NCBI RefSeq assembly: GCF_001815865.1
Contig: NZ_KV822211.1
Coordinates: 1 to 64,000 of the forward strand
Direction of reading: 5' to 3'
Origin: Abiotrophia sp. HMSC24B09
Lineage (GTDB): Bacteria; Bacillota; Bacilli; Lactobacillales; Aerococcaceae
Length of the DNA: 64,000 nucleotides
The translations under genes and the position numbers were made by a program. Positions 54,392 to 64,000 of this stretch are shown here, piece after piece (position 1 is the first letter of the stretch; every line of letters starts with the position of its first letter). The notes under the pieces were generated by a model. That model was not told the DNA's origin and ran no database searches. It saw nothing but the letters and a program-made list of their open reading frames with translations.

Positions 54392-54452
54392 GGGTGTTTC
54401 CTCCTCTATAAAGGTTATTATAGGGGAGAAGGAAAAGGTTTATCCCATATGT

Positions 54453-54968
54453 TTAAAGTGTTTTGCGCAATTGATCGAGTTTCGCCAATTGTTTTGCGCT
54501 CCACGGGCTGTGCCGGCGGAGCCGTCTACTATAGTAACGTTCGACATCTGCAGTCATTTCTTCCTTGGCTAACTTCAAATCAAGCCATAATTCTTGAGCC
54601 GACATACGAAGGGCTCCCTGTTGAAAAATAGTCCATTGCTCAGCCATATCACTCGTCGCCACCGTTACGCGGTTCAACGGATGGATATAGGCTCCTACTC
54701 CCCTCTCAATATACGAGTCTGCCGTTTCGTTCTCCTCGGTAAAAACCACTTGCACTCCAGACTGCTCAAGCCTTGTCGCTCGTCCAGGTACTAATTGGGC
54801 ATCAAAGACCACAATCACTTGGACCTGTCTCACCCTGGCATAACTGGCCAGTTCAGCTATTAGTCGATCCCGCGCTTCTTGGATATTAACCACTTGAAGA
54901 CGCGACAGGTGTGGCCACGCACCAATCATATTGTAGCCATCCACCAAAAGGTAGGCCTGTCTTTTCAT
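54453..54968 (-). CDS. yacP: NYN-domain ribosome-associated endoribonuclease (Rae1/YacP)
   Basis: 171 residues of the PIN-like NYN fold. YLLVDGYNMIGAWPHL carries the first catalytic Asp, VIVVFDAQLVPG the second, ENETADSYIERG the acidic pair, and VATSDMAEQW the last. In Bacillus Rae1 cleaves mRNA in the ribosomal A site. Follows rlmB by 12 bases. Confidence 0.93.
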   Translation of the reverse strand: MKRQAYLLVDGYNMIGAWPHLSRLQVVNIQEARDRLIAELASYARVRQVQVIVVFDAQLVPGRATRLEQSGVQVVFTEENETADSYIERGVGAYIHPLNRVTVATSDMAEQWTIFQQGALRMSAQELWLDLKLAKEEMTADVERYYSRRLRRHSPWSAKQLAKLDQLRKTL

Positions 54969-54980
54969 CTAGTGATTCCC

Positions 54981-55826
54981 CTAATTCATCCGATGCCGGG
55001 CAACTTCATAAACCAATACGCCTGCTGCCACGCTAGCATTAAGACTTTGGACATGTCCCACCATTGGGATGGTGACAATGCCATCTGCTTTTTGCTTCAC
55101 AAGAGGAGAGACCCCTTGACCTTCATTCCCAATGACAATCGCTAAAGGCCCTTGACTATTCCACTGGCGCACATCTTCTCCCGCCATATCCGTGGCGAAG
55201 ACCCAGATTCCTTGATTTTGTAGCAGTTCAATGGTCTGAGCGATATTTGCAACACGAACAACGGGCACATGTTCGATAGCCCCTGTGGATGTCTTGGCAA
55301 CAATGCCTGTTAAACCGACTGCGCGACGCTTAGGAATGATGATTCCGTGGACACCAAAAGCATCCGCCGTGCGAAGAATGGACCCCAAATTATGAGGATC
55401 TTCAATCCCATCAAGAATCAGTAGGAAAGGAGGCTGGCCCTTGCTTTCGGCCAAGGCAAGGCAGTCTTCTATGGTCTGATAATCAAAAGGAGGCACGGTG
55501 AGAACCAACCCTTGGTGATTAGCACCTTGGGTCAATTCATCCAGTTTACTTTTCGGAACTTCTTGAAAAATTCCGCCGTGGTTTTTTACTAATTCTATTA
55601 TACTACTTATTTTAGAATCTGCCAGCCCTTTTTGATAAAAAAGTTTATTTATCCCCTTATTTTTTTTAAGGGTTTCCATTACCGCGTGTTTGCCAAAGAT
55701 AATTTCCTCTTGGGAAGATACTTCTTGATTATTTTCTATTTTCTTGTCTGTTGTTTCATCATATTTCTTTTTATGCGTTTGTCGCTTGCTAGTTGATTTG
55801 CGCGACCGACTTGTATCATATTTCAT
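54981..55826 (-). CDS. rlmB: 23S rRNA (guanosine(2251)-2'-O)-methyltransferase, RlmB/TrmH family
   Basis: SPOUT-fold methyltransferase of 281 residues. IIFGKHAVMETLKKN starts the L30e-like substrate domain; knot motifs LDGIEDPHNLGSILRTADAF, IVIGNEGQGVS and SLNASVAAGVLVYE are intact. The first ~40 residues are a Lys/Ser/Thr-rich tail (RSRKSTSKRQTHKKKYDE) encoded by noticeably more A-rich DNA than its neighbours and absent from minimal RlmB. Directly after mrnC. Confidence 0.93.
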   Translation of the reverse strand: MKYDTSRSRKSTSKRQTHKKKYDETTDKKIENNQEVSSQEEIIFGKHAVMETLKKNKGINKLFYQKGLADSKISSIIELVKNHGGIFQEVPKSKLDELTQGANHQGLVLTVPPFDYQTIEDCLALAESKGQPPFLLILDGIEDPHNLGSILRTADAFGVHGIIIPKRRAVGLTGIVAKTSTGAIEHVPVVRVANIAQTIELLQNQGIWVFATDMAGEDVRQWNSQGPLAIVIGNEGQGVSPLVKQKADGIVTIPMVGHVQSLNASVAAGVLVYEVARHRMN

Positions 55827-55827
55827 T

Positions 55828-56223
55828 CTATTGTCCTCTCTGATCGATCAGGGCTAGAGACTGGGCAATCAACTCCTCCAAACGCTGACTTTGCCCGGAG
55901 AGATGAAGCCAGCCAAGTAGGGCTTCAAAGCCTGTTGCCTGGCGGTAATCGCCAATGCTAGCATTCTTGGCTTTGGTATTAGCCTTATGATTGCGCCCCC
56001 GCTTATAGATGGTTAATTCCTCTTCATTTAAGGTCTCTTGGTCCCGCAGACACTGCATGGCATAAGCCTGGCCCTTGGCCTCTACATATCGGGTCGCTGC
56101 CCGATGCAGACGATTGGGCTGGGTCAAGCCAGAGGCGATGACATGCTGTCTGACATAAACCTCATAGATGGCATCCCCAATATAGGCCAGGGCAGCACCA
56201 TTTAATTGATCTACTTGATTCAT
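55828..56223 (-). CDS. mrnC: Mini-ribonuclease 3
   Basis: Dimeric RNase III catalytic domain without a dsRNA-binding domain; matures 23S rRNA ends. From ATG 56223, overlapping the cysS stop by four bases, it has 131 residues. LNGAALAYIGDAIYEVYVR holds the catalytic Asp, and EALLGWLHL holds the second acidic site. An upstream in-frame TTG (56241) is less likely. Confidence 0.94.
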   Translation of the reverse strand: MNQVDQLNGAALAYIGDAIYEVYVRQHVIASGLTQPNRLHRAATRYVEAKGQAYAMQCLRDQETLNEEELTIYKRGRNHKANTKAKNASIGDYRQATGFEALLGWLHLSGQSQRLEELIAQSLALIDQRGQ

Positions 56224-57644
56224 CGATTCACTCGCTTCCAAACCGTACCTTGAGGCGTATCATCTAAGAGAATGCCTTGCTCCTTGAGTTGATCACGAAT
56301 CGCATCGCTACGGGCGAAATCCTTGTTGGCCCGGGCTTGACGGCGTTCCTCAATCAGCGCCTCAATTTCCTGATCAATACTATTGCTTTTATCTTCTAAA
56401 TCCAAGCCAAATACTGCTAATAAATCATGTAGGACTTTGTCATAAAGTGACAGAACAGCTTGGCTCACTAATTCTAGGTCCAGGTAGCGATTCAGGGACT
56501 TGACCAAATCAAATAGAGCCGTAATCCCATTAGAAGCATTAAAGTCATCATCCATAGCGGTCACAAATTGCTCTTGAATGCCATTAATCTCCGTTAACCA
56601 AGTCTCATGATCTTCAAGGTCTGCGCTAGCTTGGTCCTGACGGTGCTTAAGTCGACGAATTGCTTCCCGTAATTTGTTGACATTAGCTTGTGCTTCGGTA
56701 ATCACAGCCTCATCATAGCGCAAAGGACGACGATAGTGGGTTGTCGCCAACATGTAGCGAATGACCATAGGATTGTAGGCTTCTAACAAGTCGCGCAGGA
56801 GGACGAAGTTCCCCAAGGACTTACTCATTTTCTCATCTTGCTTCCCAATGGTCACAAAACCATTGTGGAGCCAGTAATGGGCAAAAGTATGGCCGGTGCA
56901 AGCTTCAGACTGGGCAATCTCATTCTCATGGTGAGGGAAGGTGAGGTCTTGCCCGCCCCCGTGAATATCAATGGTATCACCTAGATACTTAGTCGCCATA
57001 ACTGAACATTCAATATGCCAGCCTGGACGGCCCGGTCCCCACGGCGAATCCCAGGCGATTTCCCCAGGCTTGGCAGTCTTCCAAAGGGCGAAGTCCAGAG
57101 GATTGGCCTTGCGTTCTGCAACTACCTGATCCAAACGTTCGCTTGCGCCTACTAGTAGGTCCTCTAGCGATTGGTCAGATAAATGGCCATAGTCCTTGAA
57201 GGATTCCGTCTTGAAGTAAACATCACCTTCTGATTCATAGGCATGGCCCTTTTCAATTAAGGTCTGGACGAAGGCAATAATTTCCTCAATATTTTCCATA
57301 ACCCGTGGATGAACGGTCGCCGGTTGAATATTGAGTTGCCCGGTATCTTCCTTGAAAGCCGCGATATATTTATCAGCAATGGCTTCGGGAGTTGAACCTT
57401 CGGCAATCGCTGCCTTGATAATTTTGTCATCGACGTCAGTAAAGTTGCTGACATAATTGACTTGATAACCTCGATACTGGAAGTAACGGCGGATGGTGTC
57501 AAAGGCTACCGCGCTACGGGCGTTGCCGATATGGATATAGTTATAGACGGTCGGACCGCAGACATAGAAAGCTACTTGCCCCTCTTTAATAGGACGGAAA
57601 ACTTCCTTCTGTCGTGTCAAGGTATTATAGACTTGTATTGCCAT
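56220..57644 (-). CDS. cysS: Cysteinyl-tRNA synthetase
   Basis: Class I synthetase of 474 residues. FYVCGPTVYNYIHIGNARS contains a zinc Cys and the HIGH-type motif; KMSKSLGNF is the KMSKS loop. Further zinc ligands lie in HIECSVMATKYLG and the DIHGGGQDLTFPHHENE region. AAAGGAG precedes the ATG; no T-box leader is visible in the short gap to ung. Confidence 0.97.
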   Translation of the reverse strand: MAIQVYNTLTRQKEVFRPIKEGQVAFYVCGPTVYNYIHIGNARSAVAFDTIRRYFQYRGYQVNYVSNFTDVDDKIIKAAIAEGSTPEAIADKYIAAFKEDTGQLNIQPATVHPRVMENIEEIIAFVQTLIEKGHAYESEGDVYFKTESFKDYGHLSDQSLEDLLVGASERLDQVVAERKANPLDFALWKTAKPGEIAWDSPWGPGRPGWHIECSVMATKYLGDTIDIHGGGQDLTFPHHENEIAQSEACTGHTFAHYWLHNGFVTIGKQDEKMSKSLGNFVLLRDLLEAYNPMVIRYMLATTHYRRPLRYDEAVITEAQANVNKLREAIRRLKHRQDQASADLEDHETWLTEINGIQEQFVTAMDDDFNASNGITALFDLVKSLNRYLDLELVSQAVLSLYDKVLHDLLAVFGLDLEDKSNSIDQEIEALIEERRQARANKDFARSDAIRDQLKEQGILLDDTPQGTVWKRVNR

Positions 57645-57680
57645 AGTATTGCTCCTTTGCGTTAAAATAGTAAAAAGGCC

Positions 57681-58334
57681 CTAGCTAAGCCAATTAATTG
57701 GGGTCTGACCCTGCGCCTCTAAAAAGGCATTGGCTCGTGAAAAAGGTCGACTGCCAAAGAAACCGCGATAAGCAGATAGGGGACTAGGGTGCGCTGATTC
57801 AATCACCAAGTGCTGGCTAGCGGTAATCAAAGCTTTTTTCTTGCGAGCATAGGCTCCCCACAAAATGAAGACAACCGGCTGCTCCTGTTGATTGACGACC
57901 CGAATGATGGCGTCGGTAAATGGCTCCCAAATCTGACCTGCATGGCCGTTAGCCATACCTGCTGGAACGGTCAAACAGGTATTTAGCAGCAAGACGCCTT
58001 GTTGGGCCCAGGCCGATAAGTCATGATTGGGCTTGACGCCAATGTCATCCGCTAATTCTTTGAGAATATTCTGAAGGGAAGGGGGAGCAGGCAAATCATT
58101 AGGTACAGAAAAGCTTAATCCTTGTGCCTGACCTGGCCCATGGTAGGGATCTTGCCCCAGAATAACCACCTTGACATCCTCTAGGGGAGTCATTTGGATG
58201 GCATTAAAGACTCGGTCACGCGGCGGATAGATTCTTCCTTGGCTATAAACTTGATCCATAAAACGGTTAATTTGACTGAAATAACCCGTTGGTAGTTCTT
58301 CCTTAATGGCTTGATGCCAAGTAGAATGTTCCAT
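57681..58334 (-). CDS. ung: Uracil-DNA glycosylase
   Basis: Removes uracil from DNA. From ATG 58334 (AAGGAG 7 bases upstream) it has 217 residues. Catalytic water-activating loop [20 protein letters not shown] and the DNA-intercalation segment [20 protein letters not shown] are intact. Inserted between gltX and cysS together with the DUF4336 gene. Confidence 0.96.
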   Translation of the reverse strand: MEHSTWHQAIKEELPTGYFSQINRFMDQVYSQGRIYPPRDRVFNAIQMTPLEDVKVVILGQDPYHGPGQAQGLSFSVPNDLPAPPSLQNILKELADDIGVKPNHDLSAWAQQGVLLLNTCLTVPAGMANGHAGQIWEPFTDAIIRVVNQQEQPVVFILWGAYARKKKALITASQHLVIESAHPSPLSAYRGFFGSRPFSRANAFLEAQGQTPINWLS

Positions 58335-58345
58335 GTCCACTCTCC

Positions 58346-59092
58346 TTACTGTATCCAGCGCCAAGCGCGCTTTAATTCTGCTGTTCCATTTTCTAAATAA
58401 GGCCGGCCGTGGGCCATGATGACTCGCTCCGGCTGCCAGGCGAGGACTTGATCCATGCAAGCCTTAGCTTGAGCACGACGACCAAGAAAGCTCATCCGAA
58501 AATCAATTGGCGTCTGGCCATCAGGATCTGCAATCCTCGCAAATCGATAAAAGCCACGCTGTATGGCATGAGGCATCTGGTTAACTTCAAAATTCTCGAT
58601 TAAGTCCGTCACGATCAAGGTCTGACTCGCTCGATGGAAGAAGACCACTTCCTCGACTGCACGACTACCAGAAAAAATTAATTGATCTAGTTGGCCCGCC
58701 CAATCTTCCGGCGCCCGATTCTCCAAAGTCGCATCAAAGTTTAGAGCGATTTTCTGACTTGCAGCCCGCTCTTCAACACCTGGACTACCCCAAGCCTTAG
58801 CTTGAGGGTAACGCCGCTGCCAATCAGGAATGTAGGCATAATGAATTTTGTTAGGAGATACCAAATGAGCCACTGGTCCCAAGGAATCTAAGGCTTGAAA
58901 CAGGCTCTCATTGGGCGCAATGGGTGAGTGACACCACAGGCTACCATCCGCTAATTGGACCACTGTCATACGCGTCGAAAAGGGCAGGCTCCCGCAACCA
59001 ACTGACATCTGAATCAGATTACCATCTACCATCCAAATTCCTTGTCCAATTGGATTGAGCGTATTTAAAGGTTCATACAAGGGAATATGCAT
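58346..59092 (-). CDS. DUF4336 domain protein (metallo-beta-lactamase-like fold)
   Basis: 248 residues from ATG 59092 (GGAGGT 7 bases upstream). The DUF4336 pattern is seen as [39 protein letters not shown] and [20 protein letters not shown], with a C-terminal VIMAHGRP. The fold resembles metallo-beta-lactamases with altered metal ligands. Function unknown. Cotranscribed with ung (11 bases between). Confidence 0.75.
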   Translation of the reverse strand: MHIPLYEPLNTLNPIGQGIWMVDGNLIQMSVGCGSLPFSTRMTVVQLADGSLWCHSPIAPNESLFQALDSLGPVAHLVSPNKIHYAYIPDWQRRYPQAKAWGSPGVEERAASQKIALNFDATLENRAPEDWAGQLDQLIFSGSRAVEEVVFFHRASQTLIVTDLIENFEVNQMPHAIQRGFYRFARIADPDGQTPIDFRMSFLGRRAQAKACMDQVLAWQPERVIMAHGRPYLENGTAELKRAWRWIQ

Positions 59093-59135
59093 GTTCACGA
59101 CCTCCAAACTTGAATCATCCATCTGACTTAACTAG

Positions 59136-59168
59136 AAAAAGAGGTTGAGGCAAGTGCCCCAGCCTCTT
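59136..59168 (-). terminator. Terminator of gltX
   Basis: AAGAGGCTGgGGCA pairs with TGCCtCAaCCTCTT, followed by TTTC on the minus strand. Confidence 0.8.
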
Positions 59169-59184
59169 TTAGTCATCTTGAATT

Positions 59185-60657
59185 TTATGCCAAGAGCGCT
59201 GCTACTTGGTCAATATGGGATAGAACTTTTTCTTTGCCTAAGACCTCGATTAATGCAGGTAATTCTGGCCCATGCATTTGGCCACTCACAGCAATCCGGA
59301 TTGGCATGAAGAGGCCACGCCCTTTGGCGCCTGTTTCCTTCTGCACTTCCTTGATGCAAGCTTTAATATTCGCTGCTTCAAAGTCTTCTAAGTTTGCTAA
59401 CTTCTCGCGAACCGCCGCCAAGACAGTCGGCACTTGCTCGCCTGCTAAAACCTCACGACTTTCTTCGTCAATCGTCAAACTATCGTTGAAGAAGAGGCTA
59501 GACAGAGATACGATTTCTGCCCCGTAAGACATTTGTTCGTGGAAAAGCGAGACGACCTTGGTCACCCAAGCTAACTCTTCTTCTGATGGATTAGCCGATA
59601 CACGACCTGCCTCAATCAGATGTGGCAAGGCCAGTGCCGTCACTTCTTCAAGACTTGCTTGCTTCATATAGGTATTGTTAATCCATTCCAATTTCTTGGT
59701 GTCGAAGGAAGCTGGTGAGGTAGATAAACGTTCATAGTCAAAGAGCTCAATTAACTGCTCACGACCAAAAATTTCCTCTTCCCCGACTGGAGACCAGCCC
59801 AAGAGGGCGATAAAGTTGAAGATGGCTTCTGGTAAATAGCCCAGGTTACGGTATTGTTCGATAAATTGCAAGATAGCACCGTCACGTTTGCTGAGTTTCT
59901 TATGAGTCTCAGCATTAACGATTAAGGTCATGTGACCAAAACGTGGGTAGTCCCAACCGAAAGCATCATAAATCATCATTTGCTTAGGTGTATTAGCGAT
60001 GTGGTCGTCCCCCCGCAGTACGTGGGTAATGCCCATAAGGTGGTCGTCGACCGTTACCGCAAAGTTATAAGTTGGCATGCCGTCACGTTTGCGGATAACC
60101 CAGTCACCAGAGACACTGCGTGATTCGAAGGTAATCGGACCCTTAACCAAATCTTCAAATTCATAAGTCACATCTTCTGGTACACGGAAACGAATAACTG
60201 GCACACGACCTTCTGCTTCAAAGGCGGCTTCTTCTTCAGGAGTTAGGTGAGCGTGTTGACCACCATAGTGTGGCATTTCGCCACGGGCTTGTTGGGCTTC
60301 ACGTTCTGCTTCTAATTCTGCTTCCGTCATGTAACACTTGTAGGCCTTGCCTTCTGCCAATAGTTGGTCAATCAGTGGATTGTAAATATGCAGACGCTCT
60401 GACTGACGGTAAGGACCCACTTGGCCTGGCTTATTAGGCGCTTCATCCCAGTCCATTCCCAACCAGGTTAAGTTATCTAGCTGGCTCTTCTCACCATGCT
60501 CCAGGTTACGTTTTAAGTCGGTATCTTCAATCCGAATGACGAAGTCCCCGCCATAGTGGCGCGCGAAAAGATAGTTGAAGAGCGCAGTCCACGCATTCCC
60601 GATATGTAATTCTCCTGTTGGGCTTGGTGCATAACGCACACGTACTTTTGAAGTCAT
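59185..60657 (-). CDS. gltX: Glutamyl-tRNA synthetase
   Basis: Class I synthetase of 490 residues, probably non-discriminating as in Gram-positives that use GatCAB (family knowledge). [19 protein letters not shown] contains HIGH as [13 protein letters not shown] is the KMSKS equivalent. The DADHE-type acceptor region and the C-terminal anticodon domain are full length. Follows yacL by 16 bases. Confidence 0.97.
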   Translation of the reverse strand: MTSKVRVRYAPSPTGELHIGNAWTALFNYLFARHYGGDFVIRIEDTDLKRNLEHGEKSQLDNLTWLGMDWDEAPNKPGQVGPYRQSERLHIYNPLIDQLLAEGKAYKCYMTEAELEAEREAQQARGEMPHYGGQHAHLTPEEEAAFEAEGRVPVIRFRVPEDVTYEFEDLVKGPITFESRSVSGDWVIRKRDGMPTYNFAVTVDDHLMGITHVLRGDDHIANTPKQMMIYDAFGWDYPRFGHMTLIVNAETHKKLSKRDGAILQFIEQYRNLGYLPEAIFNFIALLGWSPVGEEEIFGREQLIELFDYERLSTSPASFDTKKLEWINNTYMKQASLEEVTALALPHLIEAGRVSANPSEEELAWVTKVVSLFHEQMSYGAEIVSLSSLFFNDSLTIDEESREVLAGEQVPTVLAAVREKLANLEDFEAANIKACIKEVQKETGAKGRGLFMPIRIAVSGQMHGPELPALIEVLGKEKVLSHIDQVAALLA

Positions 60658-60673
60658 GTAGTTTCCTCTTTCC

Positions 60674-61792
60674 TTAGTAATGTGACTGCTTGGTTTCGAT
60701 TTTATCTTGCGAGTGAGCGGGCTTAGCGAAAATCATACGCCCAGCGCTAGTTTGCAGGGCACTGGTGACAATGACTTTCAGTCGCTCATTCATATAATGT
60801 TGCCCGTCTTCGACCACAATCATGGTCCCGTCATCCAAATAGGCAACCCCTTGTTTACGCTCGGTCCCGGACTTAACCACCGTGACTTCCATGATTTCGC
60901 CAGGAATCACGACGGGTTTGACTGCTAGGGCCAGGGCGTTGATATTAAAGACGGTGACATTCTGAAATTCACAGACCTTATTTAAATTATAATCGTTTGT
61001 GACGACGGCTGCATCAATTAATTTTGCCAAACGGATTAATTTGCTGTCAACCTCTGGCACATCGTCAAAATCCCCATCATAAAATTCGATTGGGATGAGT
61101 GATTCTTTTTGCAAGCTGTTGAGAATATCCAGCCCTCGGCGACCGCGAGCACGCTTGAGCGAATCCGCTGAGTCCGCAATGAACTGCAATTCCTTAAGCA
61201 CAAAATTAGGAATCACCAGTACCCCTTCTAAGAAGTGGGTCTTAGCAATGTCGGTAATCCGACCATCAATGATAACGCTAGTATCTAAAAGTTTGTAGCG
61301 GTGGAAATTCTCACCAGCCTTGCGCTCCAAGATACGGCTTTCCTGTTTTTCCCGCTTGCTAGCAGAGCGACTAAAAATCGTCCGCCATTCATCCTGCCGA
61401 CTGGTTGCAGTCTGGTAGCCAACAATGGATAGGATGACCGATAAAACCAAAGGCAGGGCGTTAGAGATAAAGGGAATTTGCAAATTAGAGAAGGGGAGTG
61501 AAATGAGATAGCCGATAATCAGACCGACAACCCCACCAATAGTCCCGAAAAAGATGGTTGAGGTGGTTTGTTTGTTTAAGATTTCTTGTGTCTTGCGAAT
61601 CCAACGAGCTAACAAAGGTGAGGCGAGATTTCCCAAGAGGGCGAAAATAATTGCGAATAATAAACCGTTAAAATAGGTGTTCTGCAAGAAAACTTGCGTT
61701 AAATGTAACCACGGCCAGATAGAAGCCCCAAAGGACACGCCAAAACTCAGTCCGATAATGGCTGAAACCATTAAGACAATACGTTTAAACAT
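60674..61792 (-). CDS. yacL: PIN/TRAM domain membrane protein, YacL-like
   Basis: 372 residues. Four hydrophobic segments cover about 1-125, then a PIN nuclease-like domain ([43 protein letters not shown]) with its conserved aspartates, and a C-terminal TRAM domain ([33 protein letters not shown]). RNA-related function is inferred. The radA-yacL-gltX order is conserved in Firmicutes. Confidence 0.94.
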   Translation of the reverse strand: MFKRIVLMVSAIIGLSFGVSFGASIWPWLHLTQVFLQNTYFNGLLFAIIFALLGNLASPLLARWIRKTQEILNKQTTSTIFFGTIGGVVGLIIGYLISLPFSNLQIPFISNALPLVLSVILSIVGYQTATSRQDEWRTIFSRSASKREKQESRILERKAGENFHRYKLLDTSVIIDGRITDIAKTHFLEGVLVIPNFVLKELQFIADSADSLKRARGRRGLDILNSLQKESLIPIEFYDGDFDDVPEVDSKLIRLAKLIDAAVVTNDYNLNKVCEFQNVTVFNINALALAVKPVVIPGEIMEVTVVKSGTERKQGVAYLDDGTMIVVEDGQHYMNERLKVIVTSALQTSAGRMIFAKPAHSQDKIETKQSHY

Positions 61793-61834
61793 AAACCTTC
61801 CTCCTTTCCTATTTTTTTTAATGATGGCCTCCCC

Positions 61835-63223
61835 CTATTGGCGGGGGAAGACCTTATGAATGGCTTCCTGGATAGTGGCCACTGGCACAATTTCGATTGC
61901 TAGTGTCTGATCCAGGCCCGCTAGATTATTTTTGGGAATATAGGCTCGCTTAAAGCCCAGTTTGGCAGCTTCCTTGAGACGCTCTTTGATTTGACTAACC
62001 CGTCGGATTTCTCCCGTCAGACCAATTTCGCCGATAAAGCAATCTTCAATCTTAGTGGCCTGATTCCAATAACTAGACGCGATGCTGACCGCAATGGCCA
62101 AATCAATGGCCGGCTCGTCTAATTTAACACCACCTGTAATCTTGAAGAAGGCATCCTGATTTTGCACCAGCAGACCGCAGTGCTTTTCCATAACTGCCAA
62201 GAGCAGTGACACGCGTTGATAGTCAATCCCCGACGAGGTTCGTTTGGCTGTACCATAGACAGTTGGAGTCATCAGGGACTGGATTTCCGCCAAAATCGGT
62301 CGCGTCCCTTCAATGGAGGCTACGACAGTCGAGCCCGTCGCGCCAGCCAAACGCTCTTCCAAGAAGAGCTCCGAAGGGTTTGTTACTTCTTCCAAACCTG
62401 CTTCCAGCATTTCAAAGACCCCTAACTCATGTGTGGAGCCAAACCGGTTTTTTACGGCTCGCAAGACCCGGAAACGATTATGGCGCTCGCCCTCAAAGTA
62501 GAGAACGGTATCCACCATGTGTTCCAACATCCGAGGCCCTGCAATATTGCCCTCCTTGGTCACGTGCCCAACAATAAAGGTCGCAATATTATTATCCTTG
62601 GCAATCCGCATTAAGATAGCGGTAGCTTCCCGCAATTGGGAAACACTTCCCGCCACCCCAGTATGATCTGCCAGTTGCATGGTCTGGATAGAGTCAATAA
62701 TCAAAATATCTGGCGCAATACGCTGAACTTCGCCAGCAATAACTGCTAAGTCCGTCTCTGATAAGAGATAGAAATGACTGTCCTTGAGTGATAGGCGTTC
62801 CGCCCGCATTTTAATCTGGGAGAGACTCTCTTCCCCAGAAACATAGAGGACGGTCTGACCTAGATTAGCCAGTTGAATCGAGACCTGGAGCAAGAGGGTA
62901 GACTTACCAATCCCAGGATCGCCCCCAATCAGAACCAAACTGCCGGCTACCACCCCGCCCCCCAAGACCCGGTCGAACTCTTGGAAATTGGTATGAGTCC
63001 GCGTTTCAGCCTTGTAGGTGATTTCTTCTAGGCGTTGAGCCCGGTTGGCGCCTTCGCCGCGCTGGGTCAAAACCTTAAACTGACTTTTCTCGGTCTTAAT
63101 GGTCGATTGGACAATCTGCTCTTCCATCTGATTCCAAGCGCCACAGTTAGGGCACTTGCCCAGATACTTGGCCGATTCGTAGCCGCAGGCCATACATTCG
63201 TAGCTTACTTTTTTCTTGGCCAT
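61835..63223 (-). CDS. radA: DNA repair protein RadA
   Basis: RecA-like helicase for recombination branch migration. 462 residues. N-terminal zinc finger ([19 protein letters not shown]), Walker [11 protein letters not shown] (about 94-103), the RadA signature KNRFGS and a C-terminal Lon-like domain ending [18 protein letters not shown]. Also acts in transformation, where it helps extend integrated DNA. Confidence 0.97.
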   Translation of the reverse strand: MAKKKVSYECMACGYESAKYLGKCPNCGAWNQMEEQIVQSTIKTEKSQFKVLTQRGEGANRAQRLEEITYKAETRTHTNFQEFDRVLGGGVVAGSLVLIGGDPGIGKSTLLLQVSIQLANLGQTVLYVSGEESLSQIKMRAERLSLKDSHFYLLSETDLAVIAGEVQRIAPDILIIDSIQTMQLADHTGVAGSVSQLREATAILMRIAKDNNIATFIVGHVTKEGNIAGPRMLEHMVDTVLYFEGERHNRFRVLRAVKNRFGSTHELGVFEMLEAGLEEVTNPSELFLEERLAGATGSTVVASIEGTRPILAEIQSLMTPTVYGTAKRTSSGIDYQRVSLLLAVMEKHCGLLVQNQDAFFKITGGVKLDEPAIDLAIAVSIASSYWNQATKIEDCFIGEIGLTGEIRRVSQIKERLKEAAKLGFKRAYIPKNNLAGLDQTLAIEIVPVATIQEAIHKVFPRQ

Positions 63224-63259
63224 AGCTTTCCTTCTTTCTTTGGCTCTAGTCCTTAGAGC

Positions 63260-63826
63260 CTATTGTTGGTGATGACCAGAGGAGCCGAAGCCCCCTTCGC
63301 GGGCAGCCTGCCCACCATGGTCGCCATCTGCCTTCAAGAAAGGTAAGAAGATGGCTTGGGCAATGCGCTCACCTTTTTGGATGGTTTGGTCAAAGAGCCC
63401 AAAGTTGCTAAGTTGAACATAGACATGCCCTTCATTGCTAGGATTATTATAGTAGTCTGCATCAATGACGCCCACTCCGTTAGGAACCTGCAAGAAACGC
63501 TTGAGCGGGTTACTAGAGCGGTTAACAATTTGTAAGTATTCGTCTTCCTGCATATAAACCTTAAGCCCAGTAGGCACAAGGGTTGGTTTCAACAAGCGCT
63601 GTGGATCCTCTGCTGGCTCCTTTTGGGTTGGTTTGGCATGAATCCATTGTTTCATTTCCATGGCTAAATAGCGGAAAACTTGTCGCCAGTAGGACGGAAC
63701 TACAATGGTTTCTGCTGCTTCCAAATCATAACCAGCGGCATGATGGGTCGCTCGCTGTGGCAGTTGGATGGCTTTATCTTGGTAGCTAGTGATGACTTCA
63801 AAGCCACGTTTTCTTTCCTGGGTCAT
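63260..63826 (-). CDS. dut: dUTP diphosphatase (dUTPase)
   Basis: Hydrolyses dUTP to dUMP. 188 residues, longer than the usual ~145. Motif 1 HHAAGYDLEAAE, motif 2 VNRSSNPLKRF, motif 3 NGVGVIDADYYNN, motif 4 KGERIAQAIF and motif 5 GGFGSSG are all present. The extra length is an insert at about 45-80 (VFRYLAMEMKQW... EDPQRLL) between motifs 1 and 2, a variant also known in some Gram-positive and phage enzymes. First gene of dut-radA-yacL-gltX. Confidence 0.93.
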   Translation of the reverse strand: MTQERKRGFEVITSYQDKAIQLPQRATHHAAGYDLEAAETIVVPSYWRQVFRYLAMEMKQWIHAKPTQKEPAEDPQRLLKPTLVPTGLKVYMQEDEYLQIVNRSSNPLKRFLQVPNGVGVIDADYYNNPSNEGHVYVQLSNFGLFDQTIQKGERIAQAIFLPFLKADGDHGGQAAREGGFGSSGHHQQ

Positions 63827-63856
63827 AAGACACCCCTTTTCTACTGAATCATCTCT

Positions 63857-63865
63857 ATTTTACCA
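63857..63865 (-). promoter_or_regulatory. Possible extended -10 promoter of dut
   Basis: TGgTAAAAT on the minus strand, about 30 bases before dut. The remaining bases to the window end are AT-rich; nothing else is supported there. Confidence 0.4.
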
Positions 63866-64000
63866 AATTTCCCGGCCAATAGGGTAATAAAAGCAATAAA
63901 AGTGCTTGAAAAATCACACTTTCTTGCTCTTTTTAGAAAACCTTTTACTTTTTGTACAATCTGCCGAAGAAATTTGTGCAGTTTGTCAATGGAATTGTAA

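Noticed and set aside
57645-57680. T-box riboswitch before cysS or gltX
   Set aside because: The gaps upstream of both synthetase genes are far too short for a T-box leader and show no T-box motif.
63866-64000. Promoter or gene at the right edge
   Set aside because: AT-rich with a possible plus-strand TACAAT, but no frame, -35 or RNA motif strong enough to report.

Overview
The window is chromosomal DNA from a low-to-mid G+C Gram-positive bacterium of the Lactobacillales. It reads like the Aerococcaceae/Abiotrophia side of the order, but that placement is inference from gene content and moderate G+C, with no marker-gene comparison. Core blocks keep the Bacillus/Lactobacillales order: dnaX-ybaB-recR-tmk-darA-holB-yabA-trmN6-yazA-rsmI; uvrA-yvlBCD-hprK-lgt-gpsA-trxB; rapZ-yvcK-whiA; rpoE-pyrG-fba; and gltX-cysS-mrnC-rlmB-yacP-sigH-rpmG-secE-nusG-rplKA-rplJL. 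Almost everything is on the minus strand. Plus-strand genes are limited to pgcA, the prepilin peptidase and the lipL-ywfO pair.

Layout. 1-1874: the N-terminal part of a large surface adhesin with pilin-type isopeptide repeats, cut by the window edge. 2.4-6.5 kb: a Ugp-like ABC importer operon (ATPase, two permeases, binding protein). 6.6-11.4 kb: an RNase J-like metallo-beta-lactamase protein, a flavodoxin-fold reductase with a small partner ORF, and a two-component system. 11.5-15 kb: a second SSB, then whiA, yvcK and rapZ. 15.3-17.1 kb: pgcA, followed by an unusual tandem array of five 81-bp palindromic units. 17.6-28 kb: trxB, gpsA, lgt, hprK, a yvl-type envelope operon with an extra PspC miniprotein, uvrA and tag. 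28-35.6 kb: the dnaX-to-rsmI replication/repair/translation operon. 35.6-36.4 kb: palindromes, SRP RNA and three tRNA genes. 36.5-39.3 kb: prepilin peptidase and an OatA-like acyltransferase. 39.4-43.4 kb: fba, pyrG, rpoE, ywiB. 43.5-45.8 kb: lipL and an HD hydrolase. 45.8-47.7 kb: a long inverted-repeat element and an orphan ABC exporter. 48-64 kb: ribosomal proteins, uracil permease, nusG, pgpA, secE, rpmG, sigH, RNA-processing genes, cysS, ung, gltX, yacL, radA and dut.

Regulation visible in the DNA includes an L10 leader with terminator, two candidate L1-binding sites (rplK leader and rplK-rplA gap), a PyrR attenuator before the uracil permease, a pyrG leader with the hallmarks of CTP-sensed reiterative-transcription attenuation, and a terminator hairpin between the nusG promoter and nusG. 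Twelve of the promoters I could place carry an extended -10 (TGn before the hexamer). The clearest promoters with a good -35 lack it.

No complete phage, insertion sequence, CRISPR array or antiviral system is present. The most unusual content is non-coding: the 81-bp palindrome array, a roughly 225-bp element with long inverted termini, and two families of perfect palindromes each found at two loci.
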